DNA of 64,000 bases, taken from NCBI GenBank assembly GCA_947493005.1, contig CANLOY010000001.1, positions 124,001 through 188,000 on the forward strand, read 5' to 3'. Below the pieces are notes generated by a model, which was not told the DNA's origin, ran no database searches, and worked only from the letters and a program-made list of their open reading frames with translations. Both the position numbers and the translations under genes were made by a program. This DNA comes from an uncultured Roseivirga sp. (GTDB taxonomy: Bacteria; Bacteroidota; Bacteroidia; Cytophagales; Cyclobacteriaceae). This document shows positions 53,812 through 62,512 of this stretch, in pieces; the stretch's first letter is position 1; each line of letters begins with the position of its first letter.

Positions 53812-54720
53812 ATGAAAACATTGACCGGTATTATGGTTATGGCCGTTTTGATATTTTTTTCGGCATGTCAACAAAACACTCAAAAACCAACTCGCAAAGC
53901 CAAACATGTAGTTTTAATAGGTTCCGATGGACTGGGAGCCTATGCCTTTGAAAAAGCCAAAGTACCCAACATGAGAAAATTGATGGATGGTGGTAGTTAT
54001 TCTCTCCAGGCCAGGTCGGTTCTTCCTTCCTCCAGTGCAGTCAATTGGGCCTCCATGATCATGGGATCTGGCTCCGAACTCCATGGCTATACTGAATGGG
54101 GGAGCAAAACACCTGAGTTACCCTCCAGAATTCTCGGCAAAGAAGGCATCTACCCATCAATCTTCAGTTTGTTACATGAACAATTGCCCGAAGAAAAAAT
54201 GGGAGTCTCCTATTCCTGGGGAGGTATTGGCTACCTATTTGAAAAGAACCTTGTTGATTTGGACTTCAATGGAAAATCAGATTCGGCCACTACTCAAACG
54301 GCCATTGAGTTTATAACAAACGAAAAACCCGCACTGACTTTCATTCATTTCGATCAACCTGATGGAGCAGGTCATGGGATTGGTCATGACACCCAGGAAT
54401 ACTATCAGGAAGTAGAAAAAATTGATGCACTCGTAGGACAGATAATTGAGGCCCTGGAAGAAAATGGAATAATGGAGGAAACTGTCATTATACTGAGTTC
54501 AGACCACGGAGGTGTAAATAAAGGACATGGAGGAAAGTCTTTACTGGAAGTAGAGATTCCATGGATAATATATGGTAAAGATATCCCTGCAAAAGGTAAG
54601 CTTAACTCAAGTATAGTAACTTATGATACAGGTGCTACTATTGCCTGGTTGCTAGGTTTAGAGCAACCACAGTTCTGGACAGGGCGGCCTGTCATGGAAG
54701 CATTGACGGAAATAGAATGA
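53812..54720 (+). CDS. Alkaline phosphatase-fold phosphodiesterase/nucleotide pyrophosphatase-like lipoprotein
   Basis: 302 residues with a lipoprotein signal (FFSAC). It is an alkaline-phosphatase-superfamily enzyme of the NPP/phosphodiesterase type: VLIGSDGLGAY (metal Asp), SSSAVNWASMIMGSG (nucleophile Ser or Thr region), HFDQPDGAGHGIGHD, LSSDHGGVNKGHGGKS (metal Asp-His). The family cleaves phosphodiesters or phosphate or phosphonate esters with two zinc ions. It is one of three exported phosphate-ester enzymes in this cluster. It starts 3 bp after the beta-helix gene and lies one base before the next sulfatase. The Ser-rich nucleophile region differs from canonical NPP threonine sites, so the chemistry needs confirming. 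Confidence 0.82.
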   Translation: MKTLTGIMVMAVLIFFSACQQNTQKPTRKAKHVVLIGSDGLGAYAFEKAKVPNMRKLMDGGSYSLQARSVLPSSSAVNWASMIMGSGSELHGYTEWGSKTPELPSRILGKEGIYPSIFSLLHEQLPEEKMGVSYSWGGIGYLFEKNLVDLDFNGKSDSATTQTAIEFITNEKPALTFIHFDQPDGAGHGIGHDTQEYYQEVEKIDALVGQIIEALEENGIMEETVIILSSDHGGVNKGHGGKSLLEVEIPWIIYGKDIPAKGKLNSSIVTYDTGATIAWLLGLEQPQFWTGRPVMEALTEIE

Positions 54721-54721
54721 G

Positions 54722-56191
54722 ATGAGAACTAAAGTCCTTTTCTTACTGATATTCTCACTTTCCCTTTTCAGTGGTTGTGAAAATGCTGATAAACAAGAGG
54801 ATAAACTCCCCAATGTTATTTTCATTTTGGCAGATGATATGGGGTATGGTGATATCACCGCACTGAACCCAGCATCAGGTATTCCAACTGCGAACCTTGA
54901 TCAACTTGTTGCAAAAGGTATGCATTTTACTGATGCACACTCCAACTCGGCAGTATGCACCCCCACTCGATACGGATTACTTACTGGTAGGTATGCCTTT
55001 CGTACTCGGCTGAAATCAGGAGTTTTGGTTGGTTATGACCCTCCGCTGATTGAGGAAAACCGAACCACTCTCGGCACGCTGTTTTCGGAGAATGACTATC
55101 ATACTGCCTGCATAGGCAAATGGCACCTTGGCTTAGATTGGCCAAAAAAGAATGACTCATTACCGCTTTTTACCGGAAGCCAATGGGATAACCCCAATAC
55201 AGAAAATGTGGACTATGCGGGTCACATTGGTGGTGGGCCTTCGGAAAGAGGTTTCGATTATGGATACATTATTCCTTCTTCTCTGGATATAGCGCCATAC
55301 TGCTACATCAAAAATGGAAAACTGACTAAACCCATTAAAGGAAAAATTGAAGGCAAAAACCCTGAAAGAGGCGTTTTCTGGAGAACGGCTGATATTCAGC
55401 AAGACTTTGACCTGAAAGGTACCTTAGGACACTTAACTGACAAGGCAGTATCCTACCTTGATAAGCAAGGCAGGAAAAAGGATCAACCCTTCTTTCTTTA
55501 CTTTCCACTAACCGCTCCACATACACCGTGGCTCCCGACAGACGATGTCAAAGGGAAATCTCAGGCAGGGGTATATGGAGACTTTGTGGTACAGGTAGAT
55601 CAGGCCGTTGGAGCTATTATGAAAAAACTGGAAGAATTGGGGATTGAGGAAGAAACCTTAATCATCTTTTCGAGCGACAACGGAGCGCACTGGACGGCCG
55701 AGGATAAAGCAAATTTTTCGCATAGGGCCAATTACATTTACAGCGGTATGAAATCCGATGTTTGGGAAGGCGGCCATCGAGTACCTTTTATTGCCCGTTG
55801 GTCTGGTCGGATAGCAGCAGGAAGCAAAAGTACGGAAGTAGTTTCCATGACGGATATGATGGCCACCTTTTCTGCCCTATTAAACAACAATTCAAAAGCC
55901 GAAGACAGCAATGATTTTCTCCCCGTTCTCTTGGGTGAAGAAGGTTTTCAGAAAAGGGAGTATACAATTCACCATTCTGTCGATGGCATATTTGCCATAA
56001 GGAAAGGTGATTGGAAGCTGGTAGACTCAAAAGGTTCCGGAGGCTGGAGTTTTAATGGCAACGGAGCAGAACATGACCTACAGCTATATAATCTTACCAA
56101 TGATCCATCAGAAAAGAAAAACCTACTCCGAGAGCATCCTGAAATTGCCAAAGAACTAAAAGACAAGCTAGATGAATACAAAGCACTGTAA
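54722..56191 (+). CDS. Cys-type sulfatase (S1 family), lipoprotein
   Basis: 489 residues, lipoprotein signal (FSGC). The S1 arylsulfatase pattern: FILADDMGYGDI (metal Asp pair), formylglycine site CTPTR in AVCTPTRYGLLTGRY, GKWHLGLDW (active-site Lys-His), and IIFSSDNGAHW (metal Asp-Asn). The Cys at the first position of C-x-P-x-R fits maturation by the exported FGE. The fold and motifs show a sulfate ester hydrolase; the target carbohydrate position cannot be read. Its last 20 bp overlap the next sulfatase gene, so the two are co-transcribed. Confidence 0.95.
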   Translation: MRTKVLFLLIFSLSLFSGCENADKQEDKLPNVIFILADDMGYGDITALNPASGIPTANLDQLVAKGMHFTDAHSNSAVCTPTRYGLLTGRYAFRTRLKSGVLVGYDPPLIEENRTTLGTLFSENDYHTACIGKWHLGLDWPKKNDSLPLFTGSQWDNPNTENVDYAGHIGGGPSERGFDYGYIIPSSLDIAPYCYIKNGKLTKPIKGKIEGKNPERGVFWRTADIQQDFDLKGTLGHLTDKAVSYLDKQGRKKDQPFFLYFPLTAPHTPWLPTDDVKGKSQAGVYGDFVVQVDQAVGAIMKKLEELGIEEETLIIFSSDNGAHWTAEDKANFSHRANYIYSGMKSDVWEGGHRVPFIARWSGRIAAGSKSTEVVSMTDMMATFSALLNNNSKAEDSNDFLPVLLGEEGFQKREYTIHHSVDGIFAIRKGDWKLVDSKGSGGWSFNGNGAEHDLQLYNLTNDPSEKKNLLREHPEIAKELKDKLDEYKAL

Positions 56192-57710
56192 ACTACTTTT
56201 AGGCCTGCTAGTGCTAATGTGCATGGCATGTTCAGGCAAGCAAGAAGTTCAAAAGCAGCCTAATATCATTCTTTTTCTAGTCGATGATATGGGTTGGCAA
56301 GATACATCCGTTCCATTCTGGGACAAAAGAACTCCCTTCAACGATATCTACGATACTCCAAATATGGAACGCCTGGCTGCAGAAGGCATGAAGTTTACAC
56401 AAGCTTATGCATGTGCTGTTTGCTCGCCTACCAGAGTCAGCCTAATGACTGGTATGAATGCGGCACATCACAGAGTAACCAACTGGACACTTCGAAAAGA
56501 TGTACAACCTGTAGCCGATGATGATTTACTTGAACAGCCGGAATGGAACGTAAATGGCCTTAGTCCGGTAGCTGGAATTAATCAAACCATCCATGCCACA
56601 CCTCTTCCTCAACTTTTACACGATGCTGGTTATTTTACTATTCATTCAGGCAAAGCACACCTGGGTGCGATAGGCACACCCGCTTCAAACCCTAAAAACA
56701 TTGGATTTAATGTGAACATTGCCGGGCATGCTGCTGGTGCCCCTGAAAGTTATTATGGCAAAGAAGCCTTTGGTAATAACAATCCAAAAAAAGCCGTATG
56801 GGCAGTACCAGGCCTCGAAAAATATCATGGACAGGATATTTTCCTAACAGAAGCACTCACACTCGAAGCAATTAACTCTATTGACAGCGCTGTACAATCC
56901 AAAAAACCATTTTTCTTGTATATGGCACACTATGCAGTGCACACGCCAATTATGGGAGACGATCGGTTTGTTCAAAAGTACTTGGATAAAGGCCTTTTGC
57001 CAACCGAGGCTAAGTATGCCTCTCTGGTTGAAGGAATGGATAAGAGTCTGGGTGATATTATGGATCACCTTGATAAAGAAGGGCTAACAGAAAATACCAT
57101 TATACTTTTCATGTCTGATAATGGTGGACTTAGTGCAGTAGCCAGAGGTGGAGAAAAGCACAGCCATAATAAACCTTTAAGCAGTGGTAAAGGCTCTGCG
57201 CATGAAGGTGGTATTCGTGAACCTATGATTGTCAAATGGCCAGGAAAGGTGAAACCCAATAGTATCTCACATGACTATCTCATTATAGAGGACTTCTTTC
57301 CTTCAATTCTGGAAATGGCGGGAGAAAAGAAATATAAAACAGTTCAACCAGTAGATGGAGTTAGCTTTGTACCATTACTTACACACGAAAACCCTGAATC
57401 GTCTAGAAATAGACCTCTTTTCTGGCACTATCCAAACCGATGGGGTCCAAAAGGCCCCGGAATCGCCTCTACAAGTACCGTAAGGCTAGGTGACTGGAAG
57501 CTTATCTACTACCATGCCGATAGAAGCTTTGAGCTCTTCAACATTCAGGAAGATATTGGAGAATCGGTGAACGAAGCAGAAAATAACTCGGAAAAACTTA
57601 AAGAATTGGCAACAATTCTAACCAATTACCTTAAACAAGTAGATGCACAAATGCCTACAGATAAGGCGACAGGAAAACAAGTCGAATACCCTTTAGAGGT
57701 TTTAGATTAA
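56172..57710 (+). CDS. Cys-type sulfatase (S1 family), second copy
   Basis: 512 residues with a lipoprotein signal (LMCMAC). Metal site FLVDDMGWQD, modification motif CSPTR in CAVCSPTRVSLMTGMN, HSGKAHLGAIG where the usual Lys-x-His is Lys-Ala-His, then FMSDNGGLSAV. A pronounced insertion PFWDKRTPFND follows the first metal site, a feature shared with some galactan- and fucan-targeting sulfatase groups, though the subfamily is not assigned here. The start lies inside the previous sulfatase gene. The gene is followed by an 88-bp gap before the DUF1761 gene, where transcription could be interrupted. Confidence 0.94.
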   Translation: MNTKHCKLLLGLLVLMCMACSGKQEVQKQPNIILFLVDDMGWQDTSVPFWDKRTPFNDIYDTPNMERLAAEGMKFTQAYACAVCSPTRVSLMTGMNAAHHRVTNWTLRKDVQPVADDDLLEQPEWNVNGLSPVAGINQTIHATPLPQLLHDAGYFTIHSGKAHLGAIGTPASNPKNIGFNVNIAGHAAGAPESYYGKEAFGNNNPKKAVWAVPGLEKYHGQDIFLTEALTLEAINSIDSAVQSKKPFFLYMAHYAVHTPIMGDDRFVQKYLDKGLLPTEAKYASLVEGMDKSLGDIMDHLDKEGLTENTIILFMSDNGGLSAVARGGEKHSHNKPLSSGKGSAHEGGIREPMIVKWPGKVKPNSISHDYLIIEDFFPSILEMAGEKKYKTVQPVDGVSFVPLLTHENPESSRNRPLFWHYPNRWGPKGPGIASTSTVRLGDWKLIYYHADRSFELFNIQEDIGESVNEAENNSEKLKELATILTNYLKQVDAQMPTDKATGKQVEYPLEVLD

Positions 57711-57798
57711 GATTAACTCCACGAAAATTGTTATCTTTTAACTGAAAGTCAGCCTGTTAAGACTGGACTTCATCATTATCAACCTTAAATTAATTAAG

Positions 57799-58221
57799 AT
57801 GAACAATTTAAAAACTAACCATGCTGCGGTGTGGGTCTCCGTGGTTTTGATTACCGGATTAGGATTCCTCTGGTACGACACACTTTTTGGAGAAAAATGG
57901 ATGTCACTAGTAGGGCTGGATCTTGCCACCGTTGAAGCCAACCCTCCGGGAGCTGGAGTTTGGGCAACCAATATTGTTGGTACTGTTGTACCAATGTATA
58001 TGCTGTCCTGGCTCTTTATCAAACTTAATGTTGACACTGCGTTTAAAGGAGCCAAAATGGGGTTAATGATCTCATTTTCTTTTGTCTTTCTAAGTAAAAT
58101 GACCAGCGACATGTTTGCTCAAAACCCTTATGAATTATCTTGGATAGAAGGAGGTTTTGATGTAGTTGCACTTATGATTGGAGGTATAATATTAGGCGCA
58201 TGGACCAAGAAAAAAGCTTAG
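57799..58221 (+). CDS. DUF1761 family membrane protein
   Basis: 140 residues, four predicted transmembrane helices (about 10-30, 50-75, 85-105, 115-135). The WYDTLFGEKWM segment after the first helix and the late FDVVALMIGGIILGAWTKKK match DUF1761 proteins, which have no established function. It sits between two pairs of sulfatase genes but is separated by 88 bp before and about 145 bp after, with a hairpin in the latter. It may be an unrelated insertion in the cluster rather than a functional member. Confidence 0.78.
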   Translation: MNNLKTNHAAVWVSVVLITGLGFLWYDTLFGEKWMSLVGLDLATVEANPPGAGVWATNIVGTVVPMYMLSWLFIKLNVDTAFKGAKMGLMISFSFVFLSKMTSDMFAQNPYELSWIEGGFDVVALMIGGIILGAWTKKKA

Positions 58222-58267
58222 GTATGGTATAAAACGAATATAAAAGAGATTAGGCCAAAAGTCTTAT

Positions 58268-58296
58268 CGTCATTCCCAACTTGATTGGGAATGACG
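58268..58296. repeat. REP-like palindrome, possible terminator
   Basis: A 12-bp perfect stem (58268-58279 with 58285-58296) with loop CTTGA. The CGTCATTCCC...GGGAATGACG type is like dispersed extragenic palindromes found in many bacterial genomes. A TATTTCTTT tail lets it also serve as a terminator for the DUF1761 gene. Confidence 0.6.
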
Positions 58297-58365
58297 GTAT
58301 TTCTTTGACTTTTTATGCAACCACTGCTAATATCACTTTAAAAACAAAATGCATCTGTCAACTCA

Positions 58366-59736
58366 ATGAAGAGATTTCAACTTCTAATCTTTGTTTTACT
58401 TGCCTTTCAAGCTTGTTCTAAGAATCAAGAACAAAATCCCCCCAACATTATCATAATCTTTGCTGACGATGCTGGCTATGCAGATTTTAGCTTGAATGGG
58501 AACAAGCTCATACACACTCCAAATATTGATGCCATAGCTGAAAATGGAGTAAAGTTTACTAATGCCTATGTCAGTGGTCCGGTCTGTAGTCCTTCACGGG
58601 CGGGCCTGCTAACAGGTAGGTACCAGCAGCGATTTGGTCATGAGTATAATATCGGGGGAAACTTCACCAACACCGACCCAGATTCAATAGGGCTAGCAGT
58701 AGGTGAAAAAACCATAGCCGATTACCTAAAAGCAGAAGGGTACAAAACTGGACTTATAGGAAAATGGCATCTTGGTGAAAGACCTCAGTTTCACCCCAAT
58801 CAAAGAGGTTTTGATGAGTTCTTTGGGATGCTCAAAGGAGGCAGTCCCTACCACAAAGGTAAAGCAAAGTATATTCAGCGGAATGGAGAGACTGTCGATC
58901 CAATGAGTCTTTCCTATTTGACAGACACCTTTGGTGATGAAGCCGTTTCCTTTATTGAAGGGAATAAAGAAGCCCCCTTCTTTCTGTTTTTATCATTCAA
59001 TGCACCACATACTCCCATGCATGCAAGAGCCGATTACTTGGCAGAAGCTAAGAAACAGTTCAAAACAGAACAAAGAGCAATCAATGCTGCAATGACAAGG
59101 TCGCTGGATGAAAATATTGGCAAGGTTATGACCAAGCTTAGAGACTTAGGCTTAGAAGAAAATACTCTTGTCATATTCACCAATGATAATGGAGGTGCCA
59201 TGCCGTACAATGCCTCCAATAATGCTCCTTTTTCAGGAACCAAAGGCACCTTTCTGGAAGGTGGTATTCATGTGCCATTCGTAGCACAATGGCCAAAAAC
59301 AATCAAAAGGAAATCTGTATATAATCAACCAATTATAACATTAGATATCTTACCTACAGCACTTTCAGCAGCTAACGCTGATTTACCAAAAAACACAGAT
59401 GGGGTTGCCCTTCTGCCCTATCTCAATCAACATGTCGCTAAGCCTCATGAAAGACTATTCTGGAGACTTGGTCACCATGGAGCAATCAGGGAGGGAGACT
59501 GGAAACTGATCTGGTTTGACGATGCTCCTCCCCGGCTTCATAATTTATCTCAAGACATTGGAGAGCAAGTAGACCTAAGCGAACAAAATCCTGAAATCAC
59601 TCAAAAACTGCTAAAAGCTTTTCATGATTGGGAGAAGGAACTCATTAAACCAACATGGAGAACAGATACAATCTGGAAAAGTCATTCCAGAAAGCGATAC
59701 AATCAAGATTTCGTGAATACTTTAAGAAAGAATTAA
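58366..59736 (+). CDS. Cys-type sulfatase (S1 family), third copy
   Basis: 456 residues with a lipoprotein signal (AFQAC). Catalytic features: IIFADDAGYADFSLNG, modification motif CSPSR in GPVCSPSRAGLLTGRY, IGKWHLGERPQ, and IFTNDNGGAMPYN. The length and the ERPQFHPNQRGFDEFFGML segment are typical of compact arylsulfatases resembling GALNS-like enzymes, but the subfamily is not assigned. A 58-bp gap precedes the next sulfatase. The start lies 70 bp after the REP-like palindrome, so a new promoter there is possible. Confidence 0.94.
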   Translation: MKRFQLLIFVLLAFQACSKNQEQNPPNIIIIFADDAGYADFSLNGNKLIHTPNIDAIAENGVKFTNAYVSGPVCSPSRAGLLTGRYQQRFGHEYNIGGNFTNTDPDSIGLAVGEKTIADYLKAEGYKTGLIGKWHLGERPQFHPNQRGFDEFFGMLKGGSPYHKGKAKYIQRNGETVDPMSLSYLTDTFGDEAVSFIEGNKEAPFFLFLSFNAPHTPMHARADYLAEAKKQFKTEQRAINAAMTRSLDENIGKVMTKLRDLGLEENTLVIFTNDNGGAMPYNASNNAPFSGTKGTFLEGGIHVPFVAQWPKTIKRKSVYNQPIITLDILPTALSAANADLPKNTDGVALLPYLNQHVAKPHERLFWRLGHHGAIREGDWKLIWFDDAPPRLHNLSQDIGEQVDLSEQNPEITQKLLKAFHDWEKELIKPTWRTDTIWKSHSRKRYNQDFVNTLRKN

Positions 59737-59793
59737 AGATCACTTTTCAATTAAATATCCTAATTTAAAGTACTTTTTAGACTTAACCAGAAT

Positions 59794-61338
59794 ATGAAAA
59801 AAACCTACTTATTTCTGTTAGTCCTTTTCGCGATCACGAGCTGTTCGGAAAAGGAAAACACACCCTACAAACCAAACATAATTTACATTCTAGCCGATGA
59901 CCTTGGCTACGGTGAATTAGGAATTTATGGACAGACCAAAATTCAGACCCCAAATATTGATGCGCTTGCAAAATCAGGAATGATGTTTACCCAGCATTAT
60001 TCAGGTGCTCCTGTATGTGCACCTGCCCGCTACATGTTAATGACAGGAAAGCACCCTGGTAATGCTCATATTCGAGGTAATGACGAATGGGCTTCGCGTG
60101 GCGAGGTTTGGAATTATGAAAAAGCTGTAAATGATCCAAATCTGGAAGGACAACGCCCAATCCCAAATGGCACACTCACAGTAGGGAATATACTTCAGAA
60201 TGCCGGGTATAAAACCGGTGTGGTTGGTAAATGGGGGCTTGGAGCGCCACTCACAGAAGGCATTCCTAACAAAAGAGGATTTGATTTCTTTTATGGCTAC
60301 AACTGTCAAAGACAAGCACATCAGCTATACCCAAAACACTTATGGAAAAACGAAGAAAAGGTATGGACCAATAATGACCTTGTTCCTCCAAGACAAAAAC
60401 TGGCAGAAGGTGCAGACCCGAGGGACCCAAGCAGCTATGATGCTTTCAACAAACAGCCAGACTATGCTCCCGCTTTGATGCAAACAGAAGCGCTTAATTT
60501 CATAGAGGAAAATAAAGACGAACCATTCTTTCTATATTATGCAACTCCTATTCCGCACCTTCCAATTCAGGTACCGCAGGAATACACAGATAGATACCTG
60601 AAGCTTTGGGGAGATGAAGAACCATATATTGGAAACAGGGGATACTTTCCACATCGGTATCCAAAAGCAGCTTATGCAGGTATGATTACCTATCTTGACG
60701 ATCAGGTTGGAGAACTAATTGCTAAACTTAAAGAATTAGGGTTGTATGAAAACACCTTAATCATTTTCACCAGCGATAATGGCCCAACATATACGGGAGG
60801 AGTCGATGCACCATATTTCAATAGTGCAGGTCCATTTGAAACAGCCTATGGCCGAACTAAAGGGTTTACCTATGAAGGTGGCATTAGAGTACCTATGATA
60901 GCTTCATGGCCTGGAAAAATTGAAGCTGGTTCTAAAACTGATCATATTTCTGTTTTCTGGGATTTTATGGCTACAGCAGGAGAATTAACTGGAGTTGACA
61001 TTCCAGAAAATACTGATGGGGTAAGTTATCTGCCAACGTTACTTGGAAACGGAAAACAGCAAGACAGGGAATACTTGTATTGGGAATTTCCCGAGTATCA
61101 GGGGCAACAAGCCATTAGAATGGGTGATTGGAAAGGTATTCGCAAGAACATCAAAAAAGGAAACATGACGCTGGAGTTATATAATCTTAAGGAGGACCCA
61201 GCTGAGCAAAATGACGTGGCAGCAGCTCACCCTGACATTATCAAAAAGATGGAAGACATCATGGTAAAAGAGCATACCTCTGCTACCCTCGATCGGTTTA
61301 AGATGACTCAATTGGGAGATATAATGACCGATAATTGA
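59794..61338 (+). CDS. Cys-type sulfatase (S1 family), fourth copy
   Basis: 514 residues with a lipoprotein signal (AITSC). Motifs: ILADDLGYGELGIYGQ, CAPAR modification site in GAPVCAPARYMLMTGKH, VGKWGLGAPLTEG where the canonical His of KWH is Gly, then IFTSDNGPTYTGG. The GKHPGNAHIRGNDEW insertion marks it as different from the other three. The missing His may mean altered activity or a family-specific variation. It is the last sulfatase in view, and the sialidase gene starts 1 bp after its stop. Confidence 0.93.
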   Translation: MKKTYLFLLVLFAITSCSEKENTPYKPNIIYILADDLGYGELGIYGQTKIQTPNIDALAKSGMMFTQHYSGAPVCAPARYMLMTGKHPGNAHIRGNDEWASRGEVWNYEKAVNDPNLEGQRPIPNGTLTVGNILQNAGYKTGVVGKWGLGAPLTEGIPNKRGFDFFYGYNCQRQAHQLYPKHLWKNEEKVWTNNDLVPPRQKLAEGADPRDPSSYDAFNKQPDYAPALMQTEALNFIEENKDEPFFLYYATPIPHLPIQVPQEYTDRYLKLWGDEEPYIGNRGYFPHRYPKAAYAGMITYLDDQVGELIAKLKELGLYENTLIIFTSDNGPTYTGGVDAPYFNSAGPFETAYGRTKGFTYEGGIRVPMIASWPGKIEAGSKTDHISVFWDFMATAGELTGVDIPENTDGVSYLPTLLGNGKQQDREYLYWEFPEYQGQQAIRMGDWKGIRKNIKKGNMTLELYNLKEDPAEQNDVAAAHPDIIKKMEDIMVKEHTSATLDRFKMTQLGDIMTDN

Positions 61339-61339
61339 T

Positions 61340-62512
61340 TTGTTAAAATTTAGTGCCACAGAATCATTTGCTAAATACCTGGTAATATTCTGGGTACTTG
61401 CCATATCATCTTGCAATTACTCAAACCTTGGGGATGAAAGTTCTTTCATTGCCCTCCGCAAACATGGAGATGATGGAATAGATACTTATCGAATTCCCGG
61501 ACTTGTAACAACTAATAAGGGCACTCTGATTGCAGTATATGACAATAGAAAAAACAGTGCTGTAGACCTTCAGGAAGATGTAGACATTGGTATGAGTAGA
61601 AGTACTGATAGTGGCAATACCTGGGAACCTATGAAAGTAATTATGGATATGGGTGAATGGGGAGGTTTACCACAGAATGAAAATGGTATTGGAGATCCTT
61701 CAATTCTTGTTGATAAAGAAACAGGAACCATTTGGGTTGCTGCTGTTTGGGCACACGGCCATCCTGGGGAAAGAAACTGGTGGGCTTCCAAGCCTGGCTT
61801 GAAACCAGAGGAAACCAGTCAGTTTATGCTGACAAAAAGTGAAGATGATGGACTCACTTGGTCTGCCCCAATTAATATTACAAGTCAAGTAAAAGACCCA
61901 AAATGGCATTTGCTATTACAAGGCCCTGGGAAAGGAATTACTATGAAGAACGGCACATTGGTATTCCCTGCTCAGTTTAAAGATGAAAACGAAATGCCAC
62001 ACTCCACTATCATCTACAGCAGAGATAGAGGAGAAACATGGGAAATTGGTACTGGAGCTAAACCCAATACCACAGAGTCGCAAGTGGTGGAGCTAGACGA
62101 TGGAAGCTTAATGCTCAATATGAGGGATAATCGTGGTGGTTCCAGGTCAGTATACACCACCACTGACATGGGAGAAACATGGACTGTTCACCCTACTTCC
62201 CGACAAGCGTTGATTGAACCAGTTTGTATGGCTAGCTTAATTAAACACTCCTATAAAGGTGAAAACTTTCTCCTCTTTTCAAATCCTAATTCATCTACGG
62301 ACAGAGTAAACATGACCATAAAGCTGAGTAAGGATATGGGAAGCACCTGGCCAGAACAATATCAGGTTCTTTTAGACAGTGGAGCCGGACGCGGTTATTC
62401 ATGTATGACCAGTATAGATGAAGAAACCATTGGTATTCTATACGAAGGAAGCCAAGCCGACCTTGTTTTTCAGAAAGTGAAAATTTCAGATTTTTTTAAC
62501 CAATCACCATGA
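61340..62512 (+). CDS. GH33-like exo-sialidase, BNR-repeat lipoprotein
   Basis: 390 residues from a TTG start with a lipoprotein signal (AISSC). It is a six-bladed propeller of the sialidase family: YRIPGL near residue 50 (first Arg of the arginine triad), four Asp-box repeats (STDSGNTW, SEDDGLTW, SRDRGETW, TTDMGETW), MLNMRDNRGGSR (second Arg), and EPVCMASL with a likely catalytic Glu. The GH33 fold is secure; whether the leaving group is a sialic acid, Kdn or another 2-keto acid is not. Its stop overlaps the PhoD gene start. Confidence 0.88.
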   Translation: MLKFSATESFAKYLVIFWVLAISSCNYSNLGDESSFIALRKHGDDGIDTYRIPGLVTTNKGTLIAVYDNRKNSAVDLQEDVDIGMSRSTDSGNTWEPMKVIMDMGEWGGLPQNENGIGDPSILVDKETGTIWVAAVWAHGHPGERNWWASKPGLKPEETSQFMLTKSEDDGLTWSAPINITSQVKDPKWHLLLQGPGKGITMKNGTLVFPAQFKDENEMPHSTIIYSRDRGETWEIGTGAKPNTTESQVVELDDGSLMLNMRDNRGGSRSVYTTTDMGETWTVHPTSRQALIEPVCMASLIKHSYKGENFLLFSNPNSSTDRVNMTIKLSKDMGSTWPEQYQVLLDSGAGRGYSCMTSIDEETIGILYEGSQADLVFQKVKISDFFNQSP

